DNA from: CBDFKJ01 sp965248805
Lineage (GTDB): Bacteria; Pseudomonadota; Alphaproteobacteria; UBA6615
NCBI GenBank assembly: GCA_965248805.1
Contig: CBDFKJ010000009.1
Coordinates: 806,001-870,000 of the forward strand
Direction: 5' to 3'
Length of the DNA stretch: 64,000 nucleotides
Shown: one piece after another, positions 19,601 to 32,442 of the stretch
Numbering within the stretch: the stretch's first letter is position 1
Layout of the letters: each line of letters starts with the position of its first letter
Notes under the pieces: model-generated
The model's database searches: none
What the model was told of the DNA's origin: nothing
The model's input: only the letters and a program-made list of their open reading frames with translations
Program-made: the position numbers and the translations under genes

Positions 19601-20208
19601 AGATCCATCGCGATGTCGGCGAGCAGCGCGATCTGTTGCCCAATTCGCGTGCGATCGCTGAAGCCGTCTCCGTTGTCTGTGCCGGGACCACCGTGCACAT
19701 ACCGGCGCCGACGAATCGCCTGCTGCACAATGCGTTCCATGCGCAGGTCCAGGATCGCGGCTTTGCCCTCGGGAAAGTCCCCTTGCGCGAACTGGACGAC
19801 GTGGCGCGGTTGGTCGGCCGCTACGCCGCTGAGATCGATTGGCCGCGCCTGGACGAGGTGTTTCGACGCAGCGGCTATGGCCGAGCGTGGTCGGCCTATC
19901 GGTATATGGCGCATCGCCTGCTTGGTGTGCCGATGCCGGCGATCGAGGCGGCGACCGGGCGCGATCGCCGACACCTCAAACGCTGCCTGTTCCAGCTCGA
20001 TGAACCGTTGCTCACCGGGGCGCTCGGGCTGTGGGCGGCGGCGACACAGCCGCTGCGGCGCTGCCGCATCGAGTACCTGTACGGGCGGTGTGCAAACCCG
20101 CTGACGCTCAACCTGTACCGGCTGCGACGGACCGCCGAGTTGGCGCGGGAGTACCGGTGGCGGGCGTTTGCGCGAATTTCCACGCTGCGGCAGACGCACC
20201 GCACATGA
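19588..20208 (+). pseudogene. PF14907-like nucleotidyltransferase, N-terminus lost
   Basis: The remaining 206 codons carry HIPAPTNRLLHNAFHAQVQD and AAVEIHRDVG, which match the middle and end of the uncharacterised nucleotidyltransferase family PF14907. The N-terminal nucleotide-binding part is missing: sequence before about 19590 belongs to a carbamoyltransferase on the other strand. Its TGA stop overlaps the ATG of the PqqD-HprK-like gene at 20205, which shows translational coupling. Members are often found with HprK-like kinases in lasso-peptide and exosortase-type polysaccharide loci (family knowledge). The family call is from memory of motifs. Confidence 0.62.
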
Positions 20209-21392
20209 CCGCCCCACCAAGGCAACGGGATCGGTTTGCCGAGGACGTTGAACTGTTCGTCATCGACGATGAAGCCGTGGCCTTCTGCGCCGGCACGGGG
20301 GAACTATTCGCCCTCAACATGACGGCAACGTTCATCTGGCTGCAGGTCGGGGACGGTTCGGCGCCGGACGAAATCGCGCGGTCGCTGGCGCAAACCTTCA
20401 AGGTGACGCTGGAGACTGCGCGGCGCCATGTGCGCGAGGCCGTTGCGGACTGCCGCGCCCATGGTCTGATCGCCGGCGCCGGCCGTCCGGCGGCCGTGTC
20501 AGGCGATCCGTTTCCGCCTGCGCTGCCGTCAATCTCCGTTGACGAGCCCGTGCCGCTACTGTCGCCGGTGCACGAGCGCAGTTACGCCGTGCTCGGCTCA
20601 ACCTTTCGCGTACGCTACGCCAGCGACGATCAATACGCTTGGGTGGCGCCGGTGTTCGCCCACCTGGCCGTCGCCGAGGCCGGGGTGAATGTGGTTGACC
20701 TGCTGCCGCTCGCCAATGGGCACGTGCTGCGCCTCGATGGCCGCTCGGTGTGCCGCGCGACGGCCGCGGACCGGCTCGCGCCCCTTGTCCACTATGTGCT
20801 GATGGTCACCGCGCTGCGGCAGCTTCGTGGAGCGCTGCTGCTGCACGCCGGGGCTATGCGCACGCGTTTTGGGGATGTGCTTTTCTGCGGTGCCGGCGGC
20901 AGCGGCAAGACCACGCTGGTTGCCGGCCTGGCCGTACGCGGCATGGGTTACCTCGCCGATGACAGCGTCGTGCTGGATCGCTCCCACATGGGCATTCACG
21001 GGCTGCCTTTTGCGATGTCGGTTAAGACCGGCGGTGTCGCTCCCTTGCGCGCGGTGTATCCGATGTTGGACACGCTTGCCGAGCATCGCCGGCCGGACGG
21101 CAGGTCCGTGCGCTATCTGCCGCCGCCGGAGGCGACTGCGCGCGACAGCTCGACGCCATCGGCGCCACCGCGCCTCGTTCTGTTCCCCAAATACGTGCCG
21201 GGCGCCGAGTGTGAGCCGCAGCCATTGTCCAGCGTCGAGGCGTTGCGCCGGCTGACACCCTTGTTGGCGCGACCCGCCGCGCTCAGCCGAGCCGACGTCG
21301 ACGCAATGGTTCATTGGATACGGCAAACGCCATGCTACGCAGTATCTTTTGGCGCCCCGAACGCGGCCGTTGGCGCCATTAATCGGCTACTA
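20205..21392 (+). pseudogene. PqqD-domain/HprK-like kinase fusion, C-terminus cut by IS630
   Basis: Residues about 1 to 90 resemble a PqqD-type peptide-binding winged helix (FVIDDEAVAFCAGTGELFAL, then FIWLQVGDGSAPDEI). Residues from about 200 resemble the HPr kinase fold, with a P-loop FCGAGGSGKTTLVAGLA and MGYLADDSVVLDR. In lasso peptide systems such kinases phosphorylate the peptide; in exosortase loci they are annotated HprK-related kinase A. The IS630 element enters after INRLL. The original last 14 codons continue at 22280-22321 (LEDLGRGGDGFEPH, then TGA). With the IS the frame runs on to 21503 in IS sequence. The kinase core is intact, so some activity could remain. Confidence 0.75.
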
Positions 21393-22277
21393 GTGGAGGG
21401 ATCGGAACGAAAGAGTCCGAATTGGGATTCCGTATTTTGCTGTGGTATGCGCCCGGCAAGGCGCCGGTCCCGCTCGATCGTGTCGCCGAGATCGTGCGCC
21501 TGACGCAGCAACCGCCGCCGTTTGAGGCGACCCACTGGACGTTGCGCGCGATCGCCAGGGCGGCCGGTATTGCCGCCTCGACGGTGCAGGCGATCTGGAA
21601 GGCTCACGGTCTCAGCCCGCACCGCTGGCGCAACTTCAAGCTGTCGACCGACCCTGCCTTCGCCGAGAAACTCACCGATATCGTCGGCCTGTATGTCGAC
21701 CCGCCGGCCCATGCGGTGGTGTTGTCGATCGATGAGAAGTCACAGATCCAGGCGCTCGACCGCCGGTCTGCCGATGAAGAAGGGACGCGCCGGCACCATG
21801 ACCCATGACTACAAACGGCACGGCACGACCACGCTGTTTGCGGCGCTCAACGTTCTGGACGGAACGGTGATCGGCCAGAACATGCAGCGCCACCGCCATC
21901 AGGAGTTCATCCGCTTCCTCAACCGCATCGAGCGCACGGTGCCGGCGGACAAGGCCATCCACGCGATCGTCGACAACTACGCGGCGCACAACAAGGACAA
22001 GGTCCGCGCCTGGCTCGCCCGCCATCCGCGCTGGACTTTCCACTTCACACCGACCTCCTGCTCGTGGCTCAATGCCGTCGAGGGCTTCTTCGCAAAACTC
22101 ACCCGGCGGCGGCTCAAGCACGGCGTCTTCCATTCCGTCGTCGATCTCCAGGCCGCAATCAACCGCTTCGTCCGCGAATACAATGCGGCCAACCCACAGC
22201 CATTCATATGGAAAGCCGACCCCGACGACATCATCGCAGCCCGAAACCGAGGGTTCCAAACGTTGGAATCAATCCAC
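21393..22277 (+). mobile_element. IS630-family element, copy b
   Basis: The element is 885 bp with TA on both sides (21391-21392 and 22278-22279) and ends GTGGAGGG and AATCCAC. The transposase is in two frames: the first stops at 21808, and a second overlapping frame carries THDYKRHGTTTLFAALN onward to 22280. The break lies near 21760, where a few bases appear missing relative to the family. It splits the C-terminus of the PqqD-HprK-like gene. Confidence 0.92.
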
Positions 22278-22391
22278 TAGAGGATCTGGGCCGAGGCGGT
22301 GATGGGTTTGAGCCGCATTGATGTCCATTTGCGAACCGTGATATTCTGCTTTGGCCATGAATTGATCTGTTCGCGTATTCTACGCTCGAAT

Positions 22392-22655
22392 ATGATGGAA
22401 AATCCGCGAAATTCACGATCGAACGAGACTGTACGCCGGGCAGACGATAGTGTGCCTGAAGACGGCGTCCCGGACAGCGATGCGCTCGCCGCCCGGCGTC
22501 GTTTCCTCGATCTGTGCGGCAAGTTCGCCGTCGGCATGCCACCGGCGATTGCGCTTCTGGTCGCTTCCGCCGCGAACGCCGATCACAGCCCCGGCGGCGG
22601 CCACAGCGGCTGTGTGCCGCCGCAAAATCCCCATGATCCGCCGTGCAACGATTAA
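22392..22655 (+). CDS. Small peptide, candidate modified-peptide precursor
   Basis: The frame from tandem ATGs at 22392 and 22395 gives about 87 residues. A charged N-terminal part (MMENPRNSRSNETVRRADD) is followed by ARRRFLDLCGKFAVGMPPA and a hydrophobic segment ending VASAANA. The tail is short and rich in Gly, His, Pro and Cys (GGGHSGCVPPQN, ending in two Cys-containing motifs). The Arg-Arg-x-Phe-Leu start and Ala-x-Ala end resemble an export signal. It follows the PqqD-HprK-like gene by about 70 bases once the IS is removed. Similar small genes beside HprK/PqqD loci are familiar to me, but none has a proven role. The ribosome site is weak. Confidence 0.5.
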   Translation: MMENPRNSRSNETVRRADDSVPEDGVPDSDALAARRRFLDLCGKFAVGMPPAIALLVASAANADHSPGGGHSGCVPPQNPHDPPCND

Positions 22656-22909
22656 CAAGCGGCGCTAGGACCGGCTCGCGCTGAACCAATAACGGACCAG
22701 TACGATCCCGGCGTGCGCCTATCGCGCCCGCTGCCATGATAAGCATTGCGCAAACCTTTATCGTTAAATAGGCAGACGGGGCCACTCGGCGTTCCTCTGC
22801 CCGTGGCGGGATCGGTTGATCCCGCGATCACTTGACAAGGGTGCAGCGGCGACCTCCTTGGGCGCTCCCATAGCCGACTTGCGTGCAACCGGTTCGCTTA
22901 CGATTTCTG

Positions 22910-23494
22910 ATGGCCGACATTTCCTCCTTGTGCGTCTATTGCGGCTCCTCGCGTCGGGTGCCGGCGGTCCACATTCGCGTAGCCGAGCAACTGGGCCAGC
23001 TCTTGGCCGAGTCCGGCGTACGGCTGGTCTATGGCGGTGGCCGCGTCGGTGTCATGGGCATTCTCGCCGACGCGACGCTGGCGGCCGGTGGCGAAGTCGT
23101 GGGCGTGATCCCGCGCTTCCTCGACGAATACGAGGTCGGTCACAATGGCGTAACACGGCTCGAGATCACCGCGTCGATGCATGAGCGAAAGCAATTGATG
23201 GCCGAGCTGTCGGACGGTTTCGTCGTTCTGCCTGGCGGGTTGGGCACGCTTGATGAGACGTTCGAAATCGTCACGTGGAAGCAACTGCACTTGCACGACA
23301 AGCCGATTGTGCTCGTCGATGTCGCCGACTACTGGCGGCCGTTGCGCGAGCTGATCTCGCACCTGATTGCCACCGGCTACGCCAGGCCGGAGAACGAAAG
23401 CCTCTTCACGGTGGTCGATGACGTGGCGCAAATCCTGCCGGCTCTTGAACGGGCACCGGCCGCACATGCCGCGCCGCAGATGAAGTGGATCTGA
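22910..23494 (+). CDS. LOG-family protein (cytokinin riboside phosphoribohydrolase-like)
   Basis: The 194-residue protein begins MADISSLCVYCGSSRRVP. It has LVYGGGRVGVMGILADA and the LOG signature VVLPGGLGTLDETFE, matching the consensus PGGxGTxxE that binds AMP and carries the catalytic Arg/Glu pair. Homologues cleave nucleoside 5'-monophosphates such as N6-modified AMP into base and ribose 5-phosphate; the physiological role in bacteria is poorly known. It precedes icd by 85 bases on the same strand. Confidence 0.88.
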   Translation: MADISSLCVYCGSSRRVPAVHIRVAEQLGQLLAESGVRLVYGGGRVGVMGILADATLAAGGEVVGVIPRFLDEYEVGHNGVTRLEITASMHERKQLMAELSDGFVVLPGGLGTLDETFEIVTWKQLHLHDKPIVLVDVADYWRPLRELISHLIATGYARPENESLFTVVDDVAQILPALERAPAAHAAPQMKWI

Positions 23495-23579
23495 CCGCCG
23501 CGTCGCCGGGCAGGTGCGACGCTGGAACCGAGTGGGTCCAATAGACAGGGCGCTTTAGAGAACCGGGGGACTCGATCCG

Positions 23580-24794
23580 ATGGAAAAGATAAAGGTCGCC
23601 AATCCCATCGTCGAGATGGACGGCGACGAAATGACTCGCATTCTGTGGGCCTGGATCAGGGAGCGGCTGATCCTTCCTTATCTCGACGTCGATCTCATCT
23701 ATTTCGATCTGGGGATCGGAAGCCGCGACGCCAGCGACGACCGCATCACGGTCGAGGCTGCCGAAGCGATCCGCGACCACCACGTGGGCGTAAAATGCGC
23801 GACGATCACGCCGGACGAAGCCAGAGTCGAAGAGTTCGGGTTGAAACAGATGTGGCGGTCGCCCAACGGCACGATCCGCAACATTCTGGGCGGCACGATC
23901 TTCCGCGAGCCCATCATCCTCTCCAACGTGCCACGCTTGGTGCCGAGCTGGGAAAATCCGATCATCGTCGGGCGCCACGCCTATGCAGACCAGTATATGG
24001 CCACCGACATGCGGGTTCCGGGTAAGGGGCGGGTGACGATCCAATTCGCGCCCGCCGACGGCGGAGCGCCGACCAGCCTCACCGTGCATGACTTCGACGA
24101 CGCCGGCGTGGCCATGGCGATGTTCAACGTCGACGAATCGATCCGTGGGTTCGCGCGGGCGTGCATGAACTACGCCCTGGCGCGTGGCTATCCGCTTTAC
24201 CTGTCGACCAAGAATACGATCCTGAAAGTCTATGACGGCCGCTTCAAGGATCTGTTCCAAGAAGTGTTCGACGCCGAGTTCGCAGATCGCTTCGCTGACA
24301 CGCGACTCACCTACGAGCACCGGTTGATCGACGACATGTTGGCGCAGTCACTGAAGTGGGCCGGCGGCTATGTGTGGGCCTGCAAGAACTACGACGGCGA
24401 CGTCCAATCAGACGCCTTGGCACAGGGCTTCGGCTCGCTGGGCCTGATGACGTCGGTGCTGATGACGCCCGACGGCCGGACCGTAGAGGCGGAAGCCGCG
24501 CACGGGACCGTGACGCGACACTTTCGCCAGCACCAGCAGGGTCAGCCGACATCGACCAATCCGATAGCCTCGATTTTCGCCTGGTCGCGGGGACTTAAGT
24601 ATCGCGGCTCATTCGACGACACGCCCGATGTGATCGCCTTCGCCGAGACGTTGGAGCGTGTGTGCATCGAGGCGGTGGAAGCCGGCGAAATGACCAAGGA
24701 TCTGGCGCTGTTGGTGGGGCCGGATCAGGCGTGGCTGACGAGCGAGGCATTTTTCGACGCCATCGACGCGCGGCTGAAAGCCGCGCACGCCTAA
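23580..24794 (+). CDS. icd: NADP-dependent isocitrate dehydrogenase
   Basis: The 404-residue enzyme belongs to the eukaryote-like homodimeric type (subfamily II) common in alphaproteobacteria. It starts MEKIKVANPIVEMDGDEMTR and has the substrate-binding SPNGTIRNILGGTIFREPI, the Mg2+ site around DDMLAQSLKW and KNYDGDVQSD, and EAEAAHGTVTRH, which shapes the NADP site. It oxidises isocitrate to 2-oxoglutarate in the TCA cycle and makes NADPH. It appears intact; its stop overlaps the convergent hydrolase by four bases. The neighbourhood icd-alaS-recA-cckA is conserved in the class. Confidence 0.95.
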   Translation: MEKIKVANPIVEMDGDEMTRILWAWIRERLILPYLDVDLIYFDLGIGSRDASDDRITVEAAEAIRDHHVGVKCATITPDEARVEEFGLKQMWRSPNGTIRNILGGTIFREPIILSNVPRLVPSWENPIIVGRHAYADQYMATDMRVPGKGRVTIQFAPADGGAPTSLTVHDFDDAGVAMAMFNVDESIRGFARACMNYALARGYPLYLSTKNTILKVYDGRFKDLFQEVFDAEFADRFADTRLTYEHRLIDDMLAQSLKWAGGYVWACKNYDGDVQSDALAQGFGSLGLMTSVLMTPDGRTVEAEAAHGTVTRHFRQHQQGQPTSTNPIASIFAWSRGLKYRGSFDDTPDVIAFAETLERVCIEAVEAGEMTKDLALLVGPDQAWLTSEAFFDAIDARLKAAHA

Positions 24795-25762
24795 GGTAAA
24801 ACGCCGCGAAGCCGATCGTCGGCGAACGCATCGAAGCGTTGCCAAAAGCGATCGCGGATCGGCTCAACTTCCATCAGCGGTTCATGACGCGAATCCACTA
24901 GCGTGCGGAGTTCGCCCCGTGGCAAGTGCCGCACCAGCGCCGCCTGCGCGCGGTTGCACACCACGCGGTCCTGGCCGGCGCTGAGAAGCAACACCGGCGC
25001 CACTATGGACCGGGCGTGGGCCGGCCGTGCCAACGCGCGCGACGAAGACAGGCTCGCACGCAACCAGCCCACGGTCGCCGCGCCGACCGACAGTTCGGGA
25101 TTGGACTCCAACCATGCCAGCATGTGGCCGTAGCGCATCGGATCGCTGGTTAGCGGATTGCGCCCGAACTGCCGTGCGGCCTGGTCGCGGTCCATTGTCC
25201 ACGGCGCCTGCCGTTTGCGCCCGGGCAGAGCGGAGTCGTGCATACCGATCCGCACGCCTGCGCGGCTGATCGCTTCGGCGAGCGGGCGACCGATCGGTCC
25301 CAGCTTGATCTCGACCATCGGTGCGGAAAGAACGACCCCGGTCCAAACATTGTCGACGCCGGGCAGATGGCGCAGGGCGATGTGACCGCCCATCGAGTGC
25401 GCCAGCATGAGGTAAGGCTGCGGCATGCGGTCGTGGAATGCCGACAACACGGCGTCGAAATCGCTCAAATAACTCTCGTACCGATCGATGTGTCCCTTGC
25501 TTCGGTCGGCGAGCAGGCGCTGCGACAGGCCCTGGCCGCGCCAATCGAACGTCAAGACAGCATAGTCCCGGGCAAACAGATCGGCGATGACTTCGTGGTA
25601 CTTCTCGATGAACTCTGTGCGGCCATGCAGCAACACGACCGTCGCACGGGCCGTGGTGGAACGCGCTGGCCAACACGCGACGCGCAAAAGCGTGCCATCG
25701 GCCGCCCTGATCTGCCCGATTTCGCCGCCGGGCGGACTCGCGATGGGCTCGGCCACCTCCAT
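24791..25762 (-). CDS. Alpha/beta hydrolase, lysophospholipase-like
   Basis: The 323-residue protein shows VVLLHGRTEFIEKYHEV (oxyanion region), the nucleophile elbow AHSMGGHIALRH (Ser), a late Asp in LLSAGQDRVV and a His in DSRHEPLME. Together these are a full catalytic triad. The HGRTEFIEKY sequence is typical of the PldB/monoglyceride-lipase-like Hydrolase_4 family, which acts on lysophospholipids or monoacylglycerols. No signal peptide is seen. It lies just downstream of alaS, nine bases after its stop, and may be co-transcribed. Confidence 0.87.
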   Translation of the reverse strand: MEVAEPIASPPGGEIGQIRAADGTLLRVACWPARSTTARATVVLLHGRTEFIEKYHEVIADLFARDYAVLTFDWRGQGLSQRLLADRSKGHIDRYESYLSDFDAVLSAFHDRMPQPYLMLAHSMGGHIALRHLPGVDNVWTGVVLSAPMVEIKLGPIGRPLAEAISRAGVRIGMHDSALPGRKRQAPWTMDRDQAARQFGRNPLTSDPMRYGHMLAWLESNPELSVGAATVGWLRASLSSSRALARPAHARSIVAPVLLLSAGQDRVVCNRAQAALVRHLPRGELRTLVDSRHEPLMEVEPIRDRFWQRFDAFADDRLRGVLP

Positions 25763-25771
25763 GGCGACTGT

Positions 25772-28435
<2,664 letters not shown>

Positions 28436-28531
28436 CTAATATGGGCTCAGCCGCGCCACCCGCCAAGGTGATGATTTGAGCGCGCCGACGCGGCAGATGC
28501 CGCGCCGACCCGCGCGCGAGTGCGGCGTCGA

Positions 28532-29620
<1,089 letters not shown>

Positions 29621-29673
29621 TGGCGTGTACTCCTTATCCCACAGGCCCGAATCGGTTGCAATTGACGCCGAAT

Positions 29674-29688
29674 GTACATGCTTTGTTC
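29674..29688. promoter_or_regulatory. LexA (SOS) box upstream of recA
   Basis: The site reads GTAC-N7-GTTC, one base from the alphaproteobacterial LexA consensus GTTC-N7-GTTC. It is 54-68 bases ahead of the recA start, the usual place for the SOS operator. No lexA gene is in the window. Confidence 0.65.
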
Positions 29689-29737
29689 ACGCGCGCAATT
29701 TCTTTTTATGTTCCGGATCGACCTCATTTGCCGTCGC

Positions 29738-29991
29738 TCACGAAGGCGCGCCCAACACCTCCTTCACCTTGCCGGCGAGGGTGGCGAGCGTGAACGGCTT
29801 GGACACGAAGTGGATGTCAGTGGCTTCGCCGATTTCCTTTCGGAACGCGTCCTCGGCATGGCCGGAAATGCAGATCGCGCGCAGTCCCGGCCGATCGGCG
29901 CGCAGGGCGCGGATCAGATCGGGGTCGCCCATGCCCGGCATCATGACGTCGGTGACCAGGAGGTCGACCGTTGTCTGTGGGTCGGCGACTA
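29738..29991 (-). pseudogene. cckA: cckA fragment 4: receiver domain, C-terminal half
   Basis: On the minus strand this piece reads VADPQTTVDLLVTDVMMPGM with the phosphoacceptor Asp, then LIRALRADRPGLRAICISG and FVSKPFTLATLAGKVKEVL with the conserved Lys, ending at 29738. It is the end of the CckA receiver domain. An IS630-type element at a TA site separates it from fragment 3; joining across the single TA gives continuous sequence EAIELVADPQ. The stop is native. Confidence 0.9.
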
Positions 29992-30876
29992 GTGGATTGA
30001 TTCCAACGTTTGGAACCCTCGGTTTCGGGCTGCGATGATGTCGTCGGGGTCGGCTTTCGATATGAATGGCTGTGGGTTGGCCGCATTGTATTCGCGGACG
30101 AAGCGGTTGATTGCGGCCTGGAGATCGACGACGGAATGGAAGACGCCGTGCTTGAGCCGCCGCCGGGTGAGTTTTGCGAAGAAGCCCTCGACGGCATTGA
30201 GCCACGAGCAGGAGGTCGGTGTGAAGTGGAAAGTCCAGCGCGGATGGCGGGCGAGCCAGGCGCGGACCTTGTCCTTGTTGTGCGCCGCGTAGTTGTCGAC
30301 GATCGCGTGGATGGCCTTGTCCGCCGGCACCGTGCGCTCGATGCGGTTGAGGAAGCGGATGAACTCCTGATGGCGGTGGCGCTGCATGTTCTGGCCGATC
30401 ACCGTTCCGTCCAGAACGTTGAGCGCCGCAAACAGCGTGGTCGTGCCGTGCCGTTTGTAGTCATGGGTCATGGTGCCGGCGCGTCCCTTCTTCATCGGCA
30501 GACCGGCGGTCGAGCGCCTGGATCTGTGACTTCTCATCGATCGACAACACCACCGCATGGGCCGGCGGGTCGACATACAGGCCGACGATATCGGTGAGTT
30601 TCTCGGCGAAGGCAGGGTCGGTCGACAGCTTGAAGTTGCGCCAGCGGTGCGGGCTGAGACCGTGAGCCTTCCAGATCGCCTGCACCGTCGAGGCGGCAAT
30701 ACCGGCCGCCCTGGCGATCGCGCGCAACGTCCAGTGGGTCGCCTCAAACGGCGGCGGTTGCTGCGTCAGGCGCACGATCTCGGCGACACGATCGAGCGGG
30801 ACCGGCGCCTTGCCGGGCGCATACCACAGCAAAATACGGAATCCCAATTCGGACTCTTTCGTTCCGATCTCTCCAC
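29992..30876 (-). mobile_element. IS630-family element, copy c (inside cckA)
   Basis: The element is 885 bp, flanked by TA (29990-29991 and 30877-30878). It is nearly identical to copy b, differing for example in ISKADPDD against IWKADPDD. The transposase is split into two frames in the same way, so this copy is probably inactive. It interrupts the receiver domain of cckA. Confidence 0.93.
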
Positions 30877-31152
30877 TAGCTCGATCGCTTCTTCGCCGCA
30901 ATCGGCCTCGAGCACTTCATATCCCTTGGAGCGCACCGCCCGGGCGCCGAAGCTGCGCACCGCGTCCTCGTCTTCAACAAGAAGGATCGTACCGGTGCCC
31001 GTGGTGTCGGCGGCGATTTCCGGTTCACGAGGCGCCGGTTCAACCTGATCGGGGGCGGCCGTTGCGTCTGCGGTTGGGCTGGTCGCCTCCTCGTAACGGG
31101 GGAAGAAGATCGTAAACGATGCCCCCTCCCCGGGCACGGAGTCGACGAAGAT
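30877..31152 (-). pseudogene. cckA: cckA fragment 3: end of ATPase domain and start of receiver
   Basis: Minus-strand reading gives IFVDSVPGEGASFTIFFPR, the end of the HATPase domain in CckA-type kinases. An acidic and Ala/Pro-rich linker follows, then the receiver opening ILLVEDEDAVRSFGARAV with the acidic pocket. It is bounded by the IS5-type element (AGAT duplication) on one side and the IS630-type element on the other. Confidence 0.9.
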
Positions 31153-32442
31153 GGACGCCTCCATTTACCTCGTGAATTTTGCCTCGTTGTGATTCTCTAC
31201 GGCGGTTCGGTTTGAGGAGGTATTGATGAGGCAGGCTGGTCTGTTCGGCTTACCGGATCATCTTCGAAAGCTTTCGGCGACGGGTGATCCGTTGGAGGTG
31301 CTGGCAAAGGTCGTCGACTTCAAGATTTTCCGCGCGCCGCTTGAGGCGGCGCTGGGCTATTCGGACGGATCGAAAGGTGGCCGCCCGGCCTACGATGCGG
31401 TGGCGATGCTCAAGGTTCTGATCCTGGCCGCGCGGCACACGGTGAGTGACGAGCGGATGGAGTTTCTGATCCGCGATCGCTTGAGCTGGCTTCGCTTCCT
31501 AGGCTTCGATCTCGGAGCGCCGACGCCGGACCGCAACACCATATGGACCTTTCGCGAGCGTCTGGTCCGGGCCGGGGCGATGGATAAGCTGTTTGCCGCC
31601 TTCGATGGCGAATTGCGCCGGTGCGGCTATCTGGCGATGGGCGGGCAGATCGTCGATGCGACGTTGGTATCGGCGCCCAAGCAGCGCCACAGCGATGACG
31701 AGAAGCGGGCGATCAAGGCGGGCAAGAGCGCGTCCGAGGTCTGGCCCGATCAGCCAGCCAAGGCGGCGCAGAAGGACACGGATGCGCGGTGGACGGTGAA
31801 GACCGGGCGGCGCAAGAACCCCGCCGGGTCGCAACGGCGCATGCCCGACATCGCGATCCCGGTGTTCGGCTACAAGAATCATGTCGTCATCGATCGGGCC
31901 TACGGCTTCATCCGCAGCTCGGCTGTGACCGATGCCGCCCGCCATGACGGCAAGATGTTGCGTCAGCTCGTCACCGGCGACAATCTGGCCGCCGGCGTGT
32001 GGGCTGACAGCGCCTATCGCTCGAAGGCCAACGAGGCGTGGCTGGCCGGCAAGGGTCGGGTCTCCCACATCCACCGCAAGAAGCCGCCGGGCCGGGCCAT
32101 GCCCAAGGCGACCGCCCAGGCCAATGCCCGCAAGTCAGCGGTCCGTGCGCATGTGGAGCACGTCTTCGCCCAGCAGAAGGATCGCATGGGCCTTTTCATC
32201 CGTACCATCGGGCTCAAGCGGGCGGAGGCCAAGATCGGCCTCGCCAACCTGGCTTACAATTTCCAGCGTCTGATCTTCCATGAGCGCAGGGCCGCCATGG
32301 TATGAGTCCGCCTGAATAGCGCCAAAACCCTCCGCCGAGAACGAAACGGCGGATGGTTGCGGACGTCAACACCGCCGATCTCAGCGAAAGTCGGACAGCA
32401 CACTAAAATCTTCGTCAAATCCCCCGGTTGTTGGAGGTCTCC
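31153..32442 (+). mobile_element. IS5-family element, complete
   Basis: The element is 1290 bp with imperfect inverted ends GGACGCCTCC and GGAGGTCTCC and an AGAT target duplication (31149-31152 and 32443-32446). It carries one intact transposase and inserts in the HATPase coding part of cckA. A second, partial copy begins the window. The short ends are imperfect, so the exact boundary may be off by one base. Confidence 0.92.
31226..32305 (+). CDS. IS5-family transposase, intact
   Basis: The protein is about 359 residues with an AGGAGG ribosome site before the ATG. It starts MRQAGLFGLPDHLRKLSATG, has the DDE landmarks GQIVDATLVSAPKQ, SSAVTDAARHDGKML with WADSAYRSKANEAW, and a C-terminal EHVFAQQKDRMGLFIRTIG holding the catalytic Glu. 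The middle carries the Asp of the second motif in a typical IS5-subgroup arrangement. With the IS-B transposases this is one of the few likely active transposases here. Confidence 0.9.
   Translation: MRQAGLFGLPDHLRKLSATGDPLEVLAKVVDFKIFRAPLEAALGYSDGSKGGRPAYDAVAMLKVLILAARHTVSDERMEFLIRDRLSWLRFLGFDLGAPTPDRNTIWTFRERLVRAGAMDKLFAAFDGELRRCGYLAMGGQIVDATLVSAPKQRHSDDEKRAIKAGKSASEVWPDQPAKAAQKDTDARWTVKTGRRKNPAGSQRRMPDIAIPVFGYKNHVVIDRAYGFIRSSAVTDAARHDGKMLRQLVTGDNLAAGVWADSAYRSKANEAWLAGKGRVSHIHRKKPPGRAMPKATAQANARKSAVRAHVEHVFAQQKDRMGLFIRTIGLKRAEAKIGLANLAYNFQRLIFHERRAAMV

Noticed and set aside
21740..21830. Possible programmed frameshift in IS630 copies b and c
   Set aside because: No slippery run is present at the break and several bases seem to be missing relative to the family, so a defect is the simpler reading.
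20205..22655. Calling the PqqD-HprK region a true lasso-peptide cluster
   Set aside because: No transglutaminase-like leader protease is present and the asparagine synthase is a distant wreck, so only a looser peptide or glycan tailoring role is suggested.
22806..22825. Perfect hairpin GCGGGATC-GGTT-GATCCCGC upstream of the LOG gene
   Set aside because: The stem is good, but no T-run follows and no gene ends close by on the matching strand. It is kept only as a note, not as a terminator.
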